Below, one piece after another: positions 18,921 to 27,366 of a DNA stretch of 64,000 nucleotides (its first letter is position 1; every line of letters starts with the position of its first letter). The DNA is from Acidimicrobiia bacterium. GTDB lineage: Bacteria; Actinomycetota; Acidimicrobiia; Spongiisociales; UBA5794. Below the pieces are notes generated by a model. That model had not been told where the DNA came from. It saw nothing but the letters and a program-made list of their open reading frames with translations, and made no database searches. The translations under genes were made by a program, and so were the position numbers. The DNA is taken from NCBI GenBank assembly GCA_041393965.1, contig JAWKJB010000003.1, positions 124,001 through 188,000 of the forward strand, written 5' to 3'.

Positions 18921-20180
18921 CTACTCCCTTGGTCCGACGGTGACCGACTCCTTGTCCGGATCGGTTGCCGCCGTGGCACCGTTCCCATTTCGTTTTCGGA
19001 TCGCGAACCAACCACCGAGACCCAACAGTGCCAAGACGGCGATCCCGAAGGCGATCATGCCGAGCGGTGAGCCAGACGAGTCGTCGGCGACTCCAGGTGC
19101 GGCAACCGCGGTGAACGCGACGGTGAGCGAGTCGGTTTCGGTATCGCCGTAGCGGACAAGGGCGGTGAACTCGTAGTCTCCTTCTTGTGGGATTTCGATG
19201 TTGATGGGGAGGGGGAGTGCCGCGTCAGGCTGGACAAGGAACTGCTGGCTTTCGTAGGTGCTCACCGTGACACCGTCTTGGGTCAGTTCGCCGACCACCG
19301 TGCCGAGTACATCGACCTGGCCAGGATTCTGGATCGTCGCGGCGAAACCGGCGAGCCCACCGGCGTGTGCTTCGCCGGAAGGCTCCAGCGAGACGAAGGC
19401 CAGCACCTGGTCGAGGCTGCCGGCGGGATGAACCGTGAATTCGAGTTCCTCAGTTCCCAGATCGATTCCGGAGAAGTTCGTCGACAGGCTTGCGGTGTAG
19501 GCCCCGGGCTCGGCGTTCGAGGTGTCCCAACGGATTTCGAAGGTGGCCTCTTCACCGGGCAAGGACGGGACACTGGCGGTCGTTGTCGTCGAGATGGGGG
19601 AACCGTCTTTGGAGATGACCAGCGTGAACTCGGGTATGACCTGGGTGTTGCCTTCGTTCTCGATCACTGCATGGACGCGCGCCGGTACGCCGACTTCGGT
19701 GTCGCGAAGCGACACTCCGTGTAGCGTGGCAGCGATGATCTGGTCTCCCGTCACATCGATCGTGAACGGGATCTTCAGGCCGAGCCCGACGGAGAGCCCG
19801 TCTTCCGTGTCGGGAGGTGCGAGCCTTGCCCGCAAGACGCCCTGATAGGCGCGGTTCTCCGTGGACTCCGGTATGTCGATTCGGATGCCGACAGCTGCGC
19901 CGGTCCCGTCTTCGTCGAGGACTTCGGAGATCTCCGTGGCCCGGTCCTCGGGGTCGACGGCGGTCATCCATGCTCCTGCTTCGCCTTCGAAATCGAGTTC
20001 GAAAGGTGCCGCTACGCCGGTGTCGTTGTAGAAGGTGACCGTTCTGAACACGGTCGACCCACGCAGTGCGTTATCGATGTTTATCACGCCCGGCAGTGCC
20101 GAAACACCGGCGGCCAACGCTGGCGCCATGGCAACGGCAAGCAGAGCGGTCACCAATCCGACCAATCCAAGGCGTTTCAC
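18921..20180 (-). CDS. Membrane-anchored extracellular protein with Ig-like domains (419 aa)
   Basis: A 419-residue protein with a signal peptide (residues 1-24, GLVGLVTALLAVAMAPALA), an extracellular region of about 350 residues rich in beta strands, one transmembrane helix (about 375-397, MIAFGIAVLALLGLGGWFA) and a short basic cytosolic tail IRKRNGNG. The extracellular repeats (TVFRTVTFYNDTGVAAPFEL, VPARVHAVIENEGNTQVIPE, AGFAATIQNPGQVDVLG) look like CARDB/COG1470-type Ig modules. It resembles in layout the 401-residue protein upstream, and generically the anchored partner of WxL surface proteins, though I see no sequence proof of that link. The start is GTG 20180 with GAGAGGGGAC upstream. 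First gene of an operon with the Thr-stalk protein. Confidence 0.75.
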   Translation of the reverse strand: MKRLGLVGLVTALLAVAMAPALAAGVSALPGVINIDNALRGSTVFRTVTFYNDTGVAAPFELDFEGEAGAWMTAVDPEDRATEISEVLDEDGTGAAVGIRIDIPESTENRAYQGVLRARLAPPDTEDGLSVGLGLKIPFTIDVTGDQIIAATLHGVSLRDTEVGVPARVHAVIENEGNTQVIPEFTLVISKDGSPISTTTTASVPSLPGEEATFEIRWDTSNAEPGAYTASLSTNFSGIDLGTEELEFTVHPAGSLDQVLAFVSLEPSGEAHAGGLAGFAATIQNPGQVDVLGTVVGELTQDGVTVSTYESQQFLVQPDAALPLPINIEIPQEGDYEFTALVRYGDTETDSLTVAFTAVAAPGVADDSSGSPLGMIAFGIAVLALLGLGGWFAIRKRNGNGATAATDPDKESVTVGPRE

Positions 20181-20316
20181 CCAAGTCCCCTCTCGTCGTT
20201 CGATCTATCCATCAACCGATCTCGCCAACCGTCTTCGACAACCCTACGCGACCCGGATGGGCCAGTCGACATCGGGGCTTGATCCTGCTCCGACGCCTTC
20301 GCGGTCGGTTGAGATT

Positions 20317-20360
20317 GAGATTGAGGTGGGTCGCCTGGTGCGGCGACCCACCTCAATCTC
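20317..20360 (-). terminator. 19-bp perfect stem-loop after the 414-aa surface gene
   Basis: Arms 20317-20335 and 20342-20360 are perfectly complementary (19 bp, loop of 6). It begins 18 nt after the stop of the minus-strand 414-residue gene. No U-run follows on the minus strand, so it may act as an RNA-stabilising hairpin as well as a terminator. Confidence 0.6.
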
Positions 20361-20378
20361 GCTACCGGTTGCTAACGG

Positions 20379-21623
20379 TCAGCTTTGGCTGAACCGAACA
20401 TGTGGGGGATCCCAGATTCCGTGCTCATTCAAGCATGGGCTCCGGTACTCCTCACCGTTCGGTGTGTGGTGCCCGTACAGGAACAGGTCACCGCTGTAGT
20501 GACCGCCTGGCAGGCCGACCGGTGGATGGATCGACAGGTCGAGCTTGCCGACCTCGTTGGCGCAGAGCACTTGGTAGTACTCCCGCCCGAAGTGGGCTTC
20601 TTGGCCTGCGACGATCGGATCCCGGTATTCGAGGAAGTCGGGGTTGATCCCGAATGCCCCGTCGAACTCGGTGATCTTCTTCGTCGTCGGCTCTACCTCG
20701 TCCTCCCAATACATGGGGGTGAACTCGATACCGAGCGTCATGGCACCCGAACCGGTGTTCTTGACCGTCGGCCACGGGCTCTGTCCGCCCTCATCGAAGA
20801 TGAGGTCGCCGTAGACCCAGTCAGTGCTGCCGGGGGTGACTGACTCCCAGTTCACCGAGTCGAAGTCGGCTTCGAGTTGGACGAAGCACAACACATTGAT
20901 GTTGTTGGTCGTCATCGTTGTGAAGCCGAGGTAGGTCGCGTAGTTGTCGACCCTGTACAGACCGCACGGCTGATGCTTTGAGAGTCCGAAGGCTCCCTCG
21001 TACAGCCACAGGTCATTTTGCACGGCGCGAGCGATGATGCCCTGCTGGCTCGAGATCGTGGTGGGGTGAATCTGACCCGTCTGGTTCGATGCGGCGTACC
21101 ACATGCTCCCCTGGCTCACATTCCACTCACCCGTTCCCTGGTTGAACGATGCTCCCAGCTCCTGGGGAGACCGGTCGCTGTGCTCGCCATGCACCTGGAT
21201 CTTGAGGGACTCGTCCGGGTGGTAGATCTTCCAGAACACCGAGTCGACTGCCGAAACACTGGTGCTACCGCGAACGGCTGACCACAGCTCGATCCACTGC
21301 TCGGTGGGCTCGTCTTCGGCATTCGCCTTGACCTGGATGACTTCCCAGCCTTGCTCGTATTGCATGTTCGGGTCTTCACCGTGACATGGGAATCCGGCGT
21401 CGTTGTTGGGAGCATCGTCATCCGAGTACTGCATGCCGTTGTTCCAGTTGCCGTCACGGTCCGGCAATTCCCACTTACAGACGATCTCAGGATTGAGACC
21501 GTCGCCTCCGATGTCTGCTCCGGTGTCGACGGGATCAGCCGCCGCGGGTACCACGACGAGCATCGTGGCGAGCATCGCGAAGACGGCGAAGACGCCGAAC
21601 CTCGCACTCCATTTCTTCTTCAT
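20379..21623 (-). CDS. Secreted protein, paralogue of the Thr-stalk surface protein
   Basis: A 414-residue exported protein with a clear Sec signal (MKKKWSARF followed by a hydrophobic run ending VVVPAAA at about residue 31) and no membrane anchor. It shares an ordered set of segments with the 531-residue stalk protein: IVCKWELPDRD, IELWSAVRG, EGAFGLSKHQPCGLYR, INVLCFVQLEADFDSVNWE, GSGAMTLGIEFTPM and YYQVLCANEVGKLDLSI. Cysteines occur at matching places, suggesting conserved disulfides. It lacks the Thr stalk. ATG 21623 has GGGAGG and AGGAAG upstream. It appears monocistronic, with a 198-nt gap upstream and a strong stem-loop downstream. Function unknown; adhesion or a surface coat are possible. 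Confidence 0.72.
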   Translation of the reverse strand: MKKKWSARFGVFAVFAMLATMLVVVPAAADPVDTGADIGGDGLNPEIVCKWELPDRDGNWNNGMQYSDDDAPNNDAGFPCHGEDPNMQYEQGWEVIQVKANAEDEPTEQWIELWSAVRGSTSVSAVDSVFWKIYHPDESLKIQVHGEHSDRSPQELGASFNQGTGEWNVSQGSMWYAASNQTGQIHPTTISSQQGIIARAVQNDLWLYEGAFGLSKHQPCGLYRVDNYATYLGFTTMTTNNINVLCFVQLEADFDSVNWESVTPGSTDWVYGDLIFDEGGQSPWPTVKNTGSGAMTLGIEFTPMYWEDEVEPTTKKITEFDGAFGINPDFLEYRDPIVAGQEAHFGREYYQVLCANEVGKLDLSIHPPVGLPGGHYSGDLFLYGHHTPNGEEYRSPCLNEHGIWDPPHVRFSQS

Positions 21624-21821
21624 TGTCTTCCTAACCTCCCTGACAGACTTGCCCTCGTCGATCCTGACCGGCGTTCCCCTTTCCGATACCAGCCGAATCA
21701 CCCCTGTTGCTCCGCGCGAACAGCGGTCTCACTGTGACTGACCGTACGCGACGCGGGTGTCCGATTTGGGGGTCGAGGGCCAAAATGGCCGGTTCTGGTC
21801 AGTGAACTGACCGGTGGTTGG

Positions 21822-22361
21822 CTACTGGCTGCCGGTCAGGTCCTTGAGGAAGGCATTGGTGTCGACGAACCGCTCAGGGCACAGACTCCCGGAGGCGTGA
21901 TTGACGATCGTGACCGCAGCGATGAAGTCCGAATCGTCCGGACTTGTCGGATTGCGGCCAGCGGTACGCGTGGTGACATCGACCACCGCGGCGACCGATC
22001 TGTCGATTGGCTCGGCGGCGTCTCTGGCCAGGCAGTAGAGATACCCGAGGTAGATCACCGCATCGTCATCGAGGACCGCGAAGGTGGCGCTGGCAATCGC
22101 CTGGGACGAGTCCTCATTCACGGCCGCGACGAAACGCTCCTCGGTATCCGAGCGGACCCGCAACCGGTCCGTGACGATGTCTCGCCGAAGCTCGACGCCC
22201 CCGAGGTGCGAGGCATCAAAGCTGTTCATGTAGTCGGCGAGGGGTCCACCGTCAGGTCCCTGCCGAGGTTCGGTGGTGGTGGTCGATCCGTTGCTACACG
22301 CGGCGACGGCAAGCGCAATGATGGAAATCGCTGCGACGCGGTTCCATGTCGTAGTCCTCAT
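21822..22361 (-). CDS. Predicted lipoprotein (179 aa)
   Basis: A small exported lipoprotein. The N-terminus WNRVAAISIIALAVAAC ends in the lipobox VAAC with lipidated Cys22, followed by a Thr-rich linker (SNGSTTTTEP). The mature part of about 145 residues has two further cysteines (YLYCLARDAAEP and GSLCPERFVD) that may pair. I do not recognise the domain. The ATG at 22361 overlaps the stop of the preceding gene (ATGA), so it is translated together with the 401-residue membrane-anchored protein and is probably its partner at the cell surface. Confidence 0.75.
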   Translation of the reverse strand: MRTTTWNRVAAISIIALAVAACSNGSTTTTEPRQGPDGGPLADYMNSFDASHLGGVELRRDIVTDRLRVRSDTEERFVAAVNEDSSQAIASATFAVLDDDAVIYLGYLYCLARDAAEPIDRSVAAVVDVTTRTAGRNPTSPDDSDFIAAVTIVNHASGSLCPERFVDTNAFLKDLTGSQ

Positions 22362-23563
22362 CGGGCTTTGACCCCGATTTCGTCGTTGATCGGTTCAACG
22401 CTTGGCTTCCGACCCGCCGTGCGAAGACTCAGGACCGCGAGGACGAGCCCGACCCCGATTGCGGCGATCGCGATCGGCACCAGGGCCCTGCCACCGCCAA
22501 CGCTCCATTCGTAGATGATCGGATCGCCTGATGGATCGCCGCCACTCACCCACTGTCCCTCGATCGAGTAGGCACCTTCGGCTTCGATCGGGACGAAGAG
22601 GTCGACCGCGTCGGTGACACCCGGCCGTGCCGTGACATGAATCGACTCGACCGGTCCGGCGACCTCCCCGTCTCTTGACACCGAGCCAACGAACCGGGCA
22701 TCGACCGGGCCCGTCCCAGCATTGGAGAAGGTGGCGACGAGGCGGGCAACGCCTCCCGGATCGGCTCGGTCGATCAGTTCGATCGTTCCGGGGATGATTG
22801 CTTGCGATCGGCCCCCTGCCGCGACCACTTCGACGGAAACGGTGCCTCGTGCCACCTCGACCTGGTCGAACCGCAGCACCAGATGCAGGCCGACTGTTTC
22901 CCCGACGGCGGCTGGTTGTTCGACGACCGCCACGAAGTCGCCCACACGACCCGGTGCGAGTTCGTCGAATTCTGTTCGCGATGTCGCGAGAGTTTCCGTG
23001 CCTTGCGTCAGGCTGAGTTCGAGGGTCGGGCGGACCCGGACGGTGCCGGTGTTGCGGACGGTCACCGCAACGGGCAGGTCGCTGCCTTCCGCGACGGTTT
23101 CGGGTACGGCGGCGACCTCGAGAGCGCCCGAGATGGCTGCGTCTCCGACGATCTCGATGCCAACAGGGACGATCACGGCTGCCTGGATCGGCGAGTCCGT
23201 CGTGAAGACCCTGATCTCGGCGACATAGACACCGTTGTTGACATCGGCGGGGGGGGTGACGGCAACTTCGATCGCCGCTCGGCCGTTTGCATCTGCCGTC
23301 ACGACCTCGACGGGATCGTTCGACTCGGGACCCGTGAGCGTGATCCACGGGGCTGCTTGCCCCGTCACCGCGAGGTGGACAGAGGTCGCGGTTTCGGGGT
23401 CAGAGATGAGGGTGAGCGTCCTGGTGTCTGATCCGTCTCGGGTCAGGGTGAAGTCGAGGGATTCGGGGGCTGCACCCACGCCGTCCGCGAGGGCCGCGGA
23501 AGCAGCGAGCGAAACGGCGACGATCGTCGCGATGGCGATGCTCACGAGGACGGCCCGCGTCAC
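22358..23563 (-). CDS. Membrane-anchored extracellular protein with Ig-like domains (401 aa)
   Basis: A 401-residue exported protein with the same plan as the 419-residue protein downstream: signal sequence (RAVLVSIAIATIVAVSLAA), beta-rich modules (DTRTLTLISDPETATSVHL, LPVAVTVRNTGTVRVRPTLE, ARLVATFSNAGTGPVDARF), a C-terminal transmembrane helix (LVPIAIAAIGVGLVLAVLSL) and a basic tail. The modules resemble CARDB/COG1470 Ig-like folds. The start is GTG 23563, which overlaps the stop of the LuxR-type gene (GTGA); the open frame upstream overlaps that gene and is not conserved. It lies between the regulator and the lipoprotein in one operon with 4-nt overlaps. Probable scaffold for cell-surface proteins; unproven. 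Confidence 0.74.
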   Translation of the reverse strand: MTRAVLVSIAIATIVAVSLAASAALADGVGAAPESLDFTLTRDGSDTRTLTLISDPETATSVHLAVTGQAAPWITLTGPESNDPVEVVTADANGRAAIEVAVTPPADVNNGVYVAEIRVFTTDSPIQAAVIVPVGIEIVGDAAISGALEVAAVPETVAEGSDLPVAVTVRNTGTVRVRPTLELSLTQGTETLATSRTEFDELAPGRVGDFVAVVEQPAAVGETVGLHLVLRFDQVEVARGTVSVEVVAAGGRSQAIIPGTIELIDRADPGGVARLVATFSNAGTGPVDARFVGSVSRDGEVAGPVESIHVTARPGVTDAVDLFVPIEAEGAYSIEGQWVSGGDPSGDPIIYEWSVGGGRALVPIAIAAIGVGLVLAVLSLRTAGRKPSVEPINDEIGVKAR

Positions 23564-24270
23564 GACTGCCCGCGGTTTGTCCGTGCGGTGTTCCCTGTCC
23601 CTTTCGCCAGTTGGATGAGCTCGGCTTGGGAGTGCACCTTCAGCTTCTTGAAGATGGCCTTGAGGTGGTTCCGGACCGTGTGCTTGGACACGCACAGTTC
23701 CGTTGCCATCGTCGTCACGCGGTGCCCCGCGAGGAGAAGCGCGAGTACTTCGGACTCGCGCTGGGAGAGGTCGTCGAGTCCCGGCAGGTGCCGGGCCTGC
23801 GGTTCGTTCGACAGGTAGCCGAGGGTCTCGACCTCGGCAGCGATGGACTTGATCGCCTTCTCGAGTTGGCGCGCACGCCCAAGACCATCATTGTCGTGGG
23901 CGTGAAACACCCACAGAACCGCGGCGATGGTGTCGCCCCCTCGCGTGGCCGGGACGAGATCCACGGGGACCCGGATGGCCTCACCCTCGCCGTCGACGAT
24001 GTCGAAGTCGAAAGACAGGGATCCGTGGCGGAGGCGCCCCTGTTGCATCTTGTCGAGAATGCCGAGGTATTCGTCGCGCTTGTTGGGAGGGACAAAGGTG
24101 GGCGGGTCCGACGAACGACGAGGCGCGCAGGCATCGGAGCCAACCAGGTGATCCAGCGCAGGGTTGCTGTACAGCCTGACGCCGTCGAGGTCGGTCACCA
24201 TGACGCCGTCGGAGATCACCGACAGCAACGCCTGGAGCGCTGCCTGATCGCGAACGGGGCCATCAGTCAT
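23560..24270 (-). CDS. PAS-domain LuxR-family transcriptional regulator
   Basis: A 236-residue regulator. Residues 8-125 form a PAS-like sensor (LLSVISDGVMVTDLDGVRLYSN followed later by VPVDLVPATRGG and IAAVLWVFHAHD), then a helix that probably dimerises, then a LuxR/GerE HTH at about 168-226 (LSQRESEVLALLLAGHRVT, LCVSKHTVRNHLKAIFKKL). There is no receiver domain, so it probably senses a ligand directly. It is the first gene of the operon with the 401-residue anchored protein and the lipoprotein, and likely controls this surface cluster. ATG 24270 begins the conserved part; a start further upstream at 24393 is possible. Confidence 0.82.
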   Translation of the reverse strand: MTDGPVRDQAALQALLSVISDGVMVTDLDGVRLYSNPALDHLVGSDACAPRRSSDPPTFVPPNKRDEYLGILDKMQQGRLRHGSLSFDFDIVDGEGEAIRVPVDLVPATRGGDTIAAVLWVFHAHDNDGLGRARQLEKAIKSIAAEVETLGYLSNEPQARHLPGLDDLSQRESEVLALLLAGHRVTTMATELCVSKHTVRNHLKAIFKKLKVHSQAELIQLAKGTGNTARTNRGQS

Positions 24271-24510
24271 CGAGTATCCGCGCGGCGGGATCTTGGGGCC
24301 TCGTGCGTGTCCGCATGGCCGCTTAAATCGCCAATGAATGGCGGATGAGGCTCCGGCACAAATGCCCTCCTGTTCGGTCGATGCCAGCGACATCGTCCTT
24401 GCCTATACCCAAGGCGCGTACGGTTCAGCCCTTCGCCGTACACCCCAAGTACTACGCACAGTGGTCGCCGCGTGCATGGGTCGATCGACCCATTCTTGGC
24501 TAGTGGCAGA

Positions 24511-25026
24511 TCATTGCTGTCCGAACAACAGAACAACCTGGTTGGAGGCCGCAGCCAACGCGACCATGTCGGCAGCCTCGTGGGGGACCGCGACGAGTCC
24601 GGGTTCTCGCATCCCGAAGGGGTCATCGCGGGATGCCTCGACGACCCGGCCGACGACCCCGAACCCGTCAGCAAGGACGATCCGCACCGAGGCACCCGGT
24701 GTCGCCGCCGGAGGGACATCCATCGGAACCGTCCACCAGCCGATGGGGATGCTTGCCGCTGTCGAGAGGGCGCTCGCCACAATGGGTTCGCCGCGGTCGA
24801 TCCGGGTCGCGGCCACGCCGGTGAGCTCGACCGCGGGGAGGAGGCCGACGGGTACCTGGCGCCACTCGATCATCGACGCCTCGATGACGGTCCCTCGCTC
24901 GATCGTCGTCGCAGCGAACGGTGCAGGTTCGGCTGCGCCTTTGGACAGATCCCACGCGAATGCTCCCGCGAGCAGCGCGACGGCGGCAAGCCAACGCAGG
25001 TACGGGGGACGCGACAGGACGAGCAC
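24511..25026 (-). CDS. SAF-domain membrane protein (CpaB-like)
   Basis: About 171 residues: a single N-terminal transmembrane segment (LRWLAAVALLAGAFAW), then a SAF domain (ATTIERGTVIEASMIEWRQV to TRIDRGEPIVASAL) and a beta-rich remainder ending in VVLLFGQQ. SAF domains occur in CpaB/RcpC pilus-assembly proteins and flagellar FlgA. No pilus genes are nearby, so a pilus role is uncertain. The start is unclear: GTG 25026 gives a short basic N-terminus, and GTG 25053 is equally possible. Divergent from plsY with the two starts 75 nt apart. Confidence 0.65.
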   Translation of the reverse strand: MLVLSRPPYLRWLAAVALLAGAFAWDLSKGAAEPAPFAATTIERGTVIEASMIEWRQVPVGLLPAVELTGVAATRIDRGEPIVASALSTAASIPIGWWTVPMDVPPAATPGASVRIVLADGFGVVGRVVEASRDDPFGMREPGLVAVPHEAADMVALAAASNQVVLLFGQQ

Positions 25027-25101
25027 AACCCGACCGTATCGCGCCACATCCACCGGGGGAAGGGGTCCGATCGGACCACCGACGGTTCCTACACTTGGCT
25101 G

Positions 25102-25680
25102 GTGGAACAAGCCGCTGCGATCGTTGTCTCGTACCTCGTTGGGAGCATCAGCTTCGGCATCATCGTCGCGTCGATGCAGGGCATCGACATTCGGGCCGTC
25201 GGATCGGGCAATCCGGGAACATCCAATGTCCTCCGCACCCTCGGGACGAAGTCGGCGGTGGTCGTCCTCGTCGGGGACGGCATCAAAGGCGCGGTGGCCG
25301 CGGGGCTCGGCGCTGTCTGGATCGGCGGAGACTTCGGGTGGGTCACGCTGTTCGCGGCCGTCGTCGGACACTCCTTCCCGCTGTGGCACGGCTTCAACGG
25401 CGGCAAGAGCGTTGCGACCGCGATCGGGGGAGTCGCCTACCTTGCCCCGTGGATCGGCGCGGTACTCGGCGTCGTGTGGTTCGCAGCGCTCGCCATCTGG
25501 AGGACCGCCTCGATCGGGTCTCTCGTCGTGATGGGGCTCCTTGTTCCCTTGGTCGCGTTGTCGGGCCGTTCGGGTGTGGCGATCACCTGGTCCGGTGCAA
25601 CGGCAGCGTTCATCGTGATACGCCACATCCCCAACATCAGGCGGCTGATGAGCGCCACCGAACAACAGGTGCGCCCATGA
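25102..25680 (+). CDS. plsY: Glycerol-3-phosphate acyltransferase PlsY
   Basis: A 192-residue integral membrane enzyme that transfers an acyl group from acyl phosphate to glycerol 3-phosphate, the first step of phospholipid synthesis. All three family motifs are present: GSGNPGTSN, HSFPLWHGFNGGKSVAT and RHIPNIRRL, with about five hydrophobic helices. GTG 25102 is preferred because a TACACT -10 box (25090-25095) ends 6 nt before it, giving a leaderless message. The stop overlaps the moeA start (ATGA). Confidence 0.92.
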   Translation: MEQAAAIVVSYLVGSISFGIIVASMQGIDIRAVGSGNPGTSNVLRTLGTKSAVVVLVGDGIKGAVAAGLGAVWIGGDFGWVTLFAAVVGHSFPLWHGFNGGKSVATAIGGVAYLAPWIGAVLGVVWFAALAIWRTASIGSLVVMGLLVPLVALSGRSGVAITWSGATAAFIVIRHIPNIRRLMSATEQQVRP

Positions 25681-26903
25681 GGCCACTCGAGGATGCCCGC
25701 GCCGATGTGCTTGGCGCCATGCGCCGCCTCCCAACCGAGATGGTCGCCGCACTGGTGTCCAAGGGCAGGGTCACCTCGGAACCCTGCGTCGCCAACGAGT
25801 CCGTTCCACCGTTCGCGAATTCGGCGATGGACGGGTTTGCCGTGAGGGCAGACGATGTTGCCCGCTGCCCGGTCAGCCTCACGATCAATGAGGATGTCCC
25901 GGCAGGTTCGGTTCCGACGGTTGCCGTCGGAGTAGGGACGGCGACGCGGATCATGACGGGTGCGCCGATGCCGGACGGGGCCGATGCGGTCGTCAAGGTC
26001 GAGGACACGCGTATCGACCGCGACGGTGCCGTGACGGTGCTGACGGCCGCAGACCGTGGCGCCAATGTGCGACCAGCTGGGGGCGATGTGTCGCAAGGGG
26101 ATGTGGTGGTCGACGCTGGTGTTCGGCTCACGGCCCGGCACGCCGCAGCGCTTGCAAGTGCAGGGATCGCACCACGGGTATCGACGATGCCGGTGGTTGC
26201 GGTACTGTCAACCGGTGACGAGATCGTCGAACCGGACGCGTCCGATCTCGGTCCCGGCAAGATCCGCGACACGAACCGTGTCCTGCTGCTGTCGGTCCTC
26301 CGTTCGCTCGGTGTCGAGGCGGTGGATCTCGGCATCGTCGGCGACGATCCGGGCGCCCTTGCCGACATGTACCGGCGTGCCGCCGACACGGCCGATGTGA
26401 TCGTGTCGACCGGTGGTGTGTCGATGGGGGACTACGACTATGTCAAGCAGGTCCTCGGCGACATGGGGTCCGTTGACTTCTGGAGGGTCGCTATGCAGCC
26501 GGCGAAGCCGTTCGCGTTCGGGTCGGTGAACGGTGTCCCGCTGTTCGGCCTTCCGGGCAACCCCGTGTCGACCTTCGTGGCGTATGAGCAGTTCCTGCGC
26601 CCAGCGTTGTTGCACATGATGGGCGCCACGGCCCTGCTCCGGCCGCGCATCGAAGCGGTGATGGGTGAGGACATCGAGACCGCACCGGACAAGGAGGTCT
26701 TCGTCCGGGTGATGCTCGCGACGGATCGGGGCGGGTCATTCGTTGCGGTCCGCTCGGGCGGTCAGGGTTCCAATGTGCTGTCGGCCCTCGCGTCCGCTGA
26801 CGCGTTCGCGGTCGTCCCGGTCGGTGTGGGTACGCTGTCGGCGGGAGATCCGGTGATGTTGGAGATGTTCACATGGGACGAGAATCGGGCGCTCGATGGA
26901 TGA
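25677..26903 (+). CDS. moeA: Molybdopterin molybdenumtransferase MoeA
   Basis: A 408-residue MoeA, which inserts molybdate into adenylylated molybdopterin. Recognisable are ANSAMDGFAVRADD, IMTGAPMPDGADAVVKVED, VLSTGDEIVEP, STGGVSMGDYDYVK, the substrate loop QPAKPFAFG and GLPGNPVSTFVAYEQF, in the usual four-domain order. The first gene of a moeA-moaC-mogA run, it is translationally coupled to plsY by ATGA and overlaps moaC by 8 nt. Cytoplasmic. Together the three genes supply part of molybdenum cofactor synthesis; moaA, moaD and moaE are not in the window. Confidence 0.93.
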   Translation: MRPLEDARADVLGAMRRLPTEMVAALVSKGRVTSEPCVANESVPPFANSAMDGFAVRADDVARCPVSLTINEDVPAGSVPTVAVGVGTATRIMTGAPMPDGADAVVKVEDTRIDRDGAVTVLTAADRGANVRPAGGDVSQGDVVVDAGVRLTARHAAALASAGIAPRVSTMPVVAVLSTGDEIVEPDASDLGPGKIRDTNRVLLLSVLRSLGVEAVDLGIVGDDPGALADMYRRAADTADVIVSTGGVSMGDYDYVKQVLGDMGSVDFWRVAMQPAKPFAFGSVNGVPLFGLPGNPVSTFVAYEQFLRPALLHMMGATALLRPRIEAVMGEDIETAPDKEVFVRVMLATDRGGSFVAVRSGGQGSNVLSALASADAFAVVPVGVGTLSAGDPVMLEMFTWDENRALDG

Positions 26904-27366
26904 GATGAACCATCTCGCCGATGACGGGACGGTGAGGATGGTCGATGTCGGCGCGAAGGCCGAGACGCAGCGCCGGGCGGTTGCCGTTGCTGATGTGGCC
27001 ATAGAGGACTCCACGGCCGAGCGTCTCTTCGGCGGGGACCTCCCGAAGGGCGATGCGCTCGCCACCGTACGGATTGCGGCGATCCAGGCGACGAAGCGGA
27101 CTCCGGACCTGATTCCGCTGTGCCATCCGTTGGCAATCTCGGGGGTGGATGTCACGGTCGAACGGTCGGCGTCGGGTGCGACGGTGACGGTTGATGTTCG
27201 TGTCGCGGGTAGGACCGGCGTCGAGATGGAGGCAATGACCGGGGCCGCCGTCGGTGCGCTTGCCCTGTACGACATGGTCAAGGGCATCGACCGGTCCGCT
27301 GAGATCGTTTCGGTCCGGTTGCTGCACAAGGCCGGCGGGCGGACCGGCGAGTGGCACCGTGACTGA
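26896..27366 (+). CDS. moaC: Cyclic pyranopterin monophosphate synthase MoaC
   Basis: A 156-residue MoaC, which converts the MoaA product to cyclic pyranopterin monophosphate in the first stage of molybdenum cofactor synthesis. Signature segments are RMVDVGAKAETQRRAVA, IPLCHPLAISGVDV and EMEAMTGAAVGALALYDM with KGID. Length and motifs are standard. It overlaps moeA by 8 nt and mogA by 8 nt, so the three are tightly coupled. ATG 26905 is an alternative start that would remove the overlap. Confidence 0.94.
   Translation: MDEMNHLADDGTVRMVDVGAKAETQRRAVAVADVAIEDSTAERLFGGDLPKGDALATVRIAAIQATKRTPDLIPLCHPLAISGVDVTVERSASGATVTVDVRVAGRTGVEMEAMTGAAVGALALYDMVKGIDRSAEIVSVRLLHKAGGRTGEWHRD

Noticed and set aside
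21797..21812. GGTCAGT-GA-ACTGACC palindrome as an operator
   Set aside because: It lies just downstream of the lipoprotein stop rather than in a promoter, so a weak terminator is the simpler reading; the evidence is too thin to list it.
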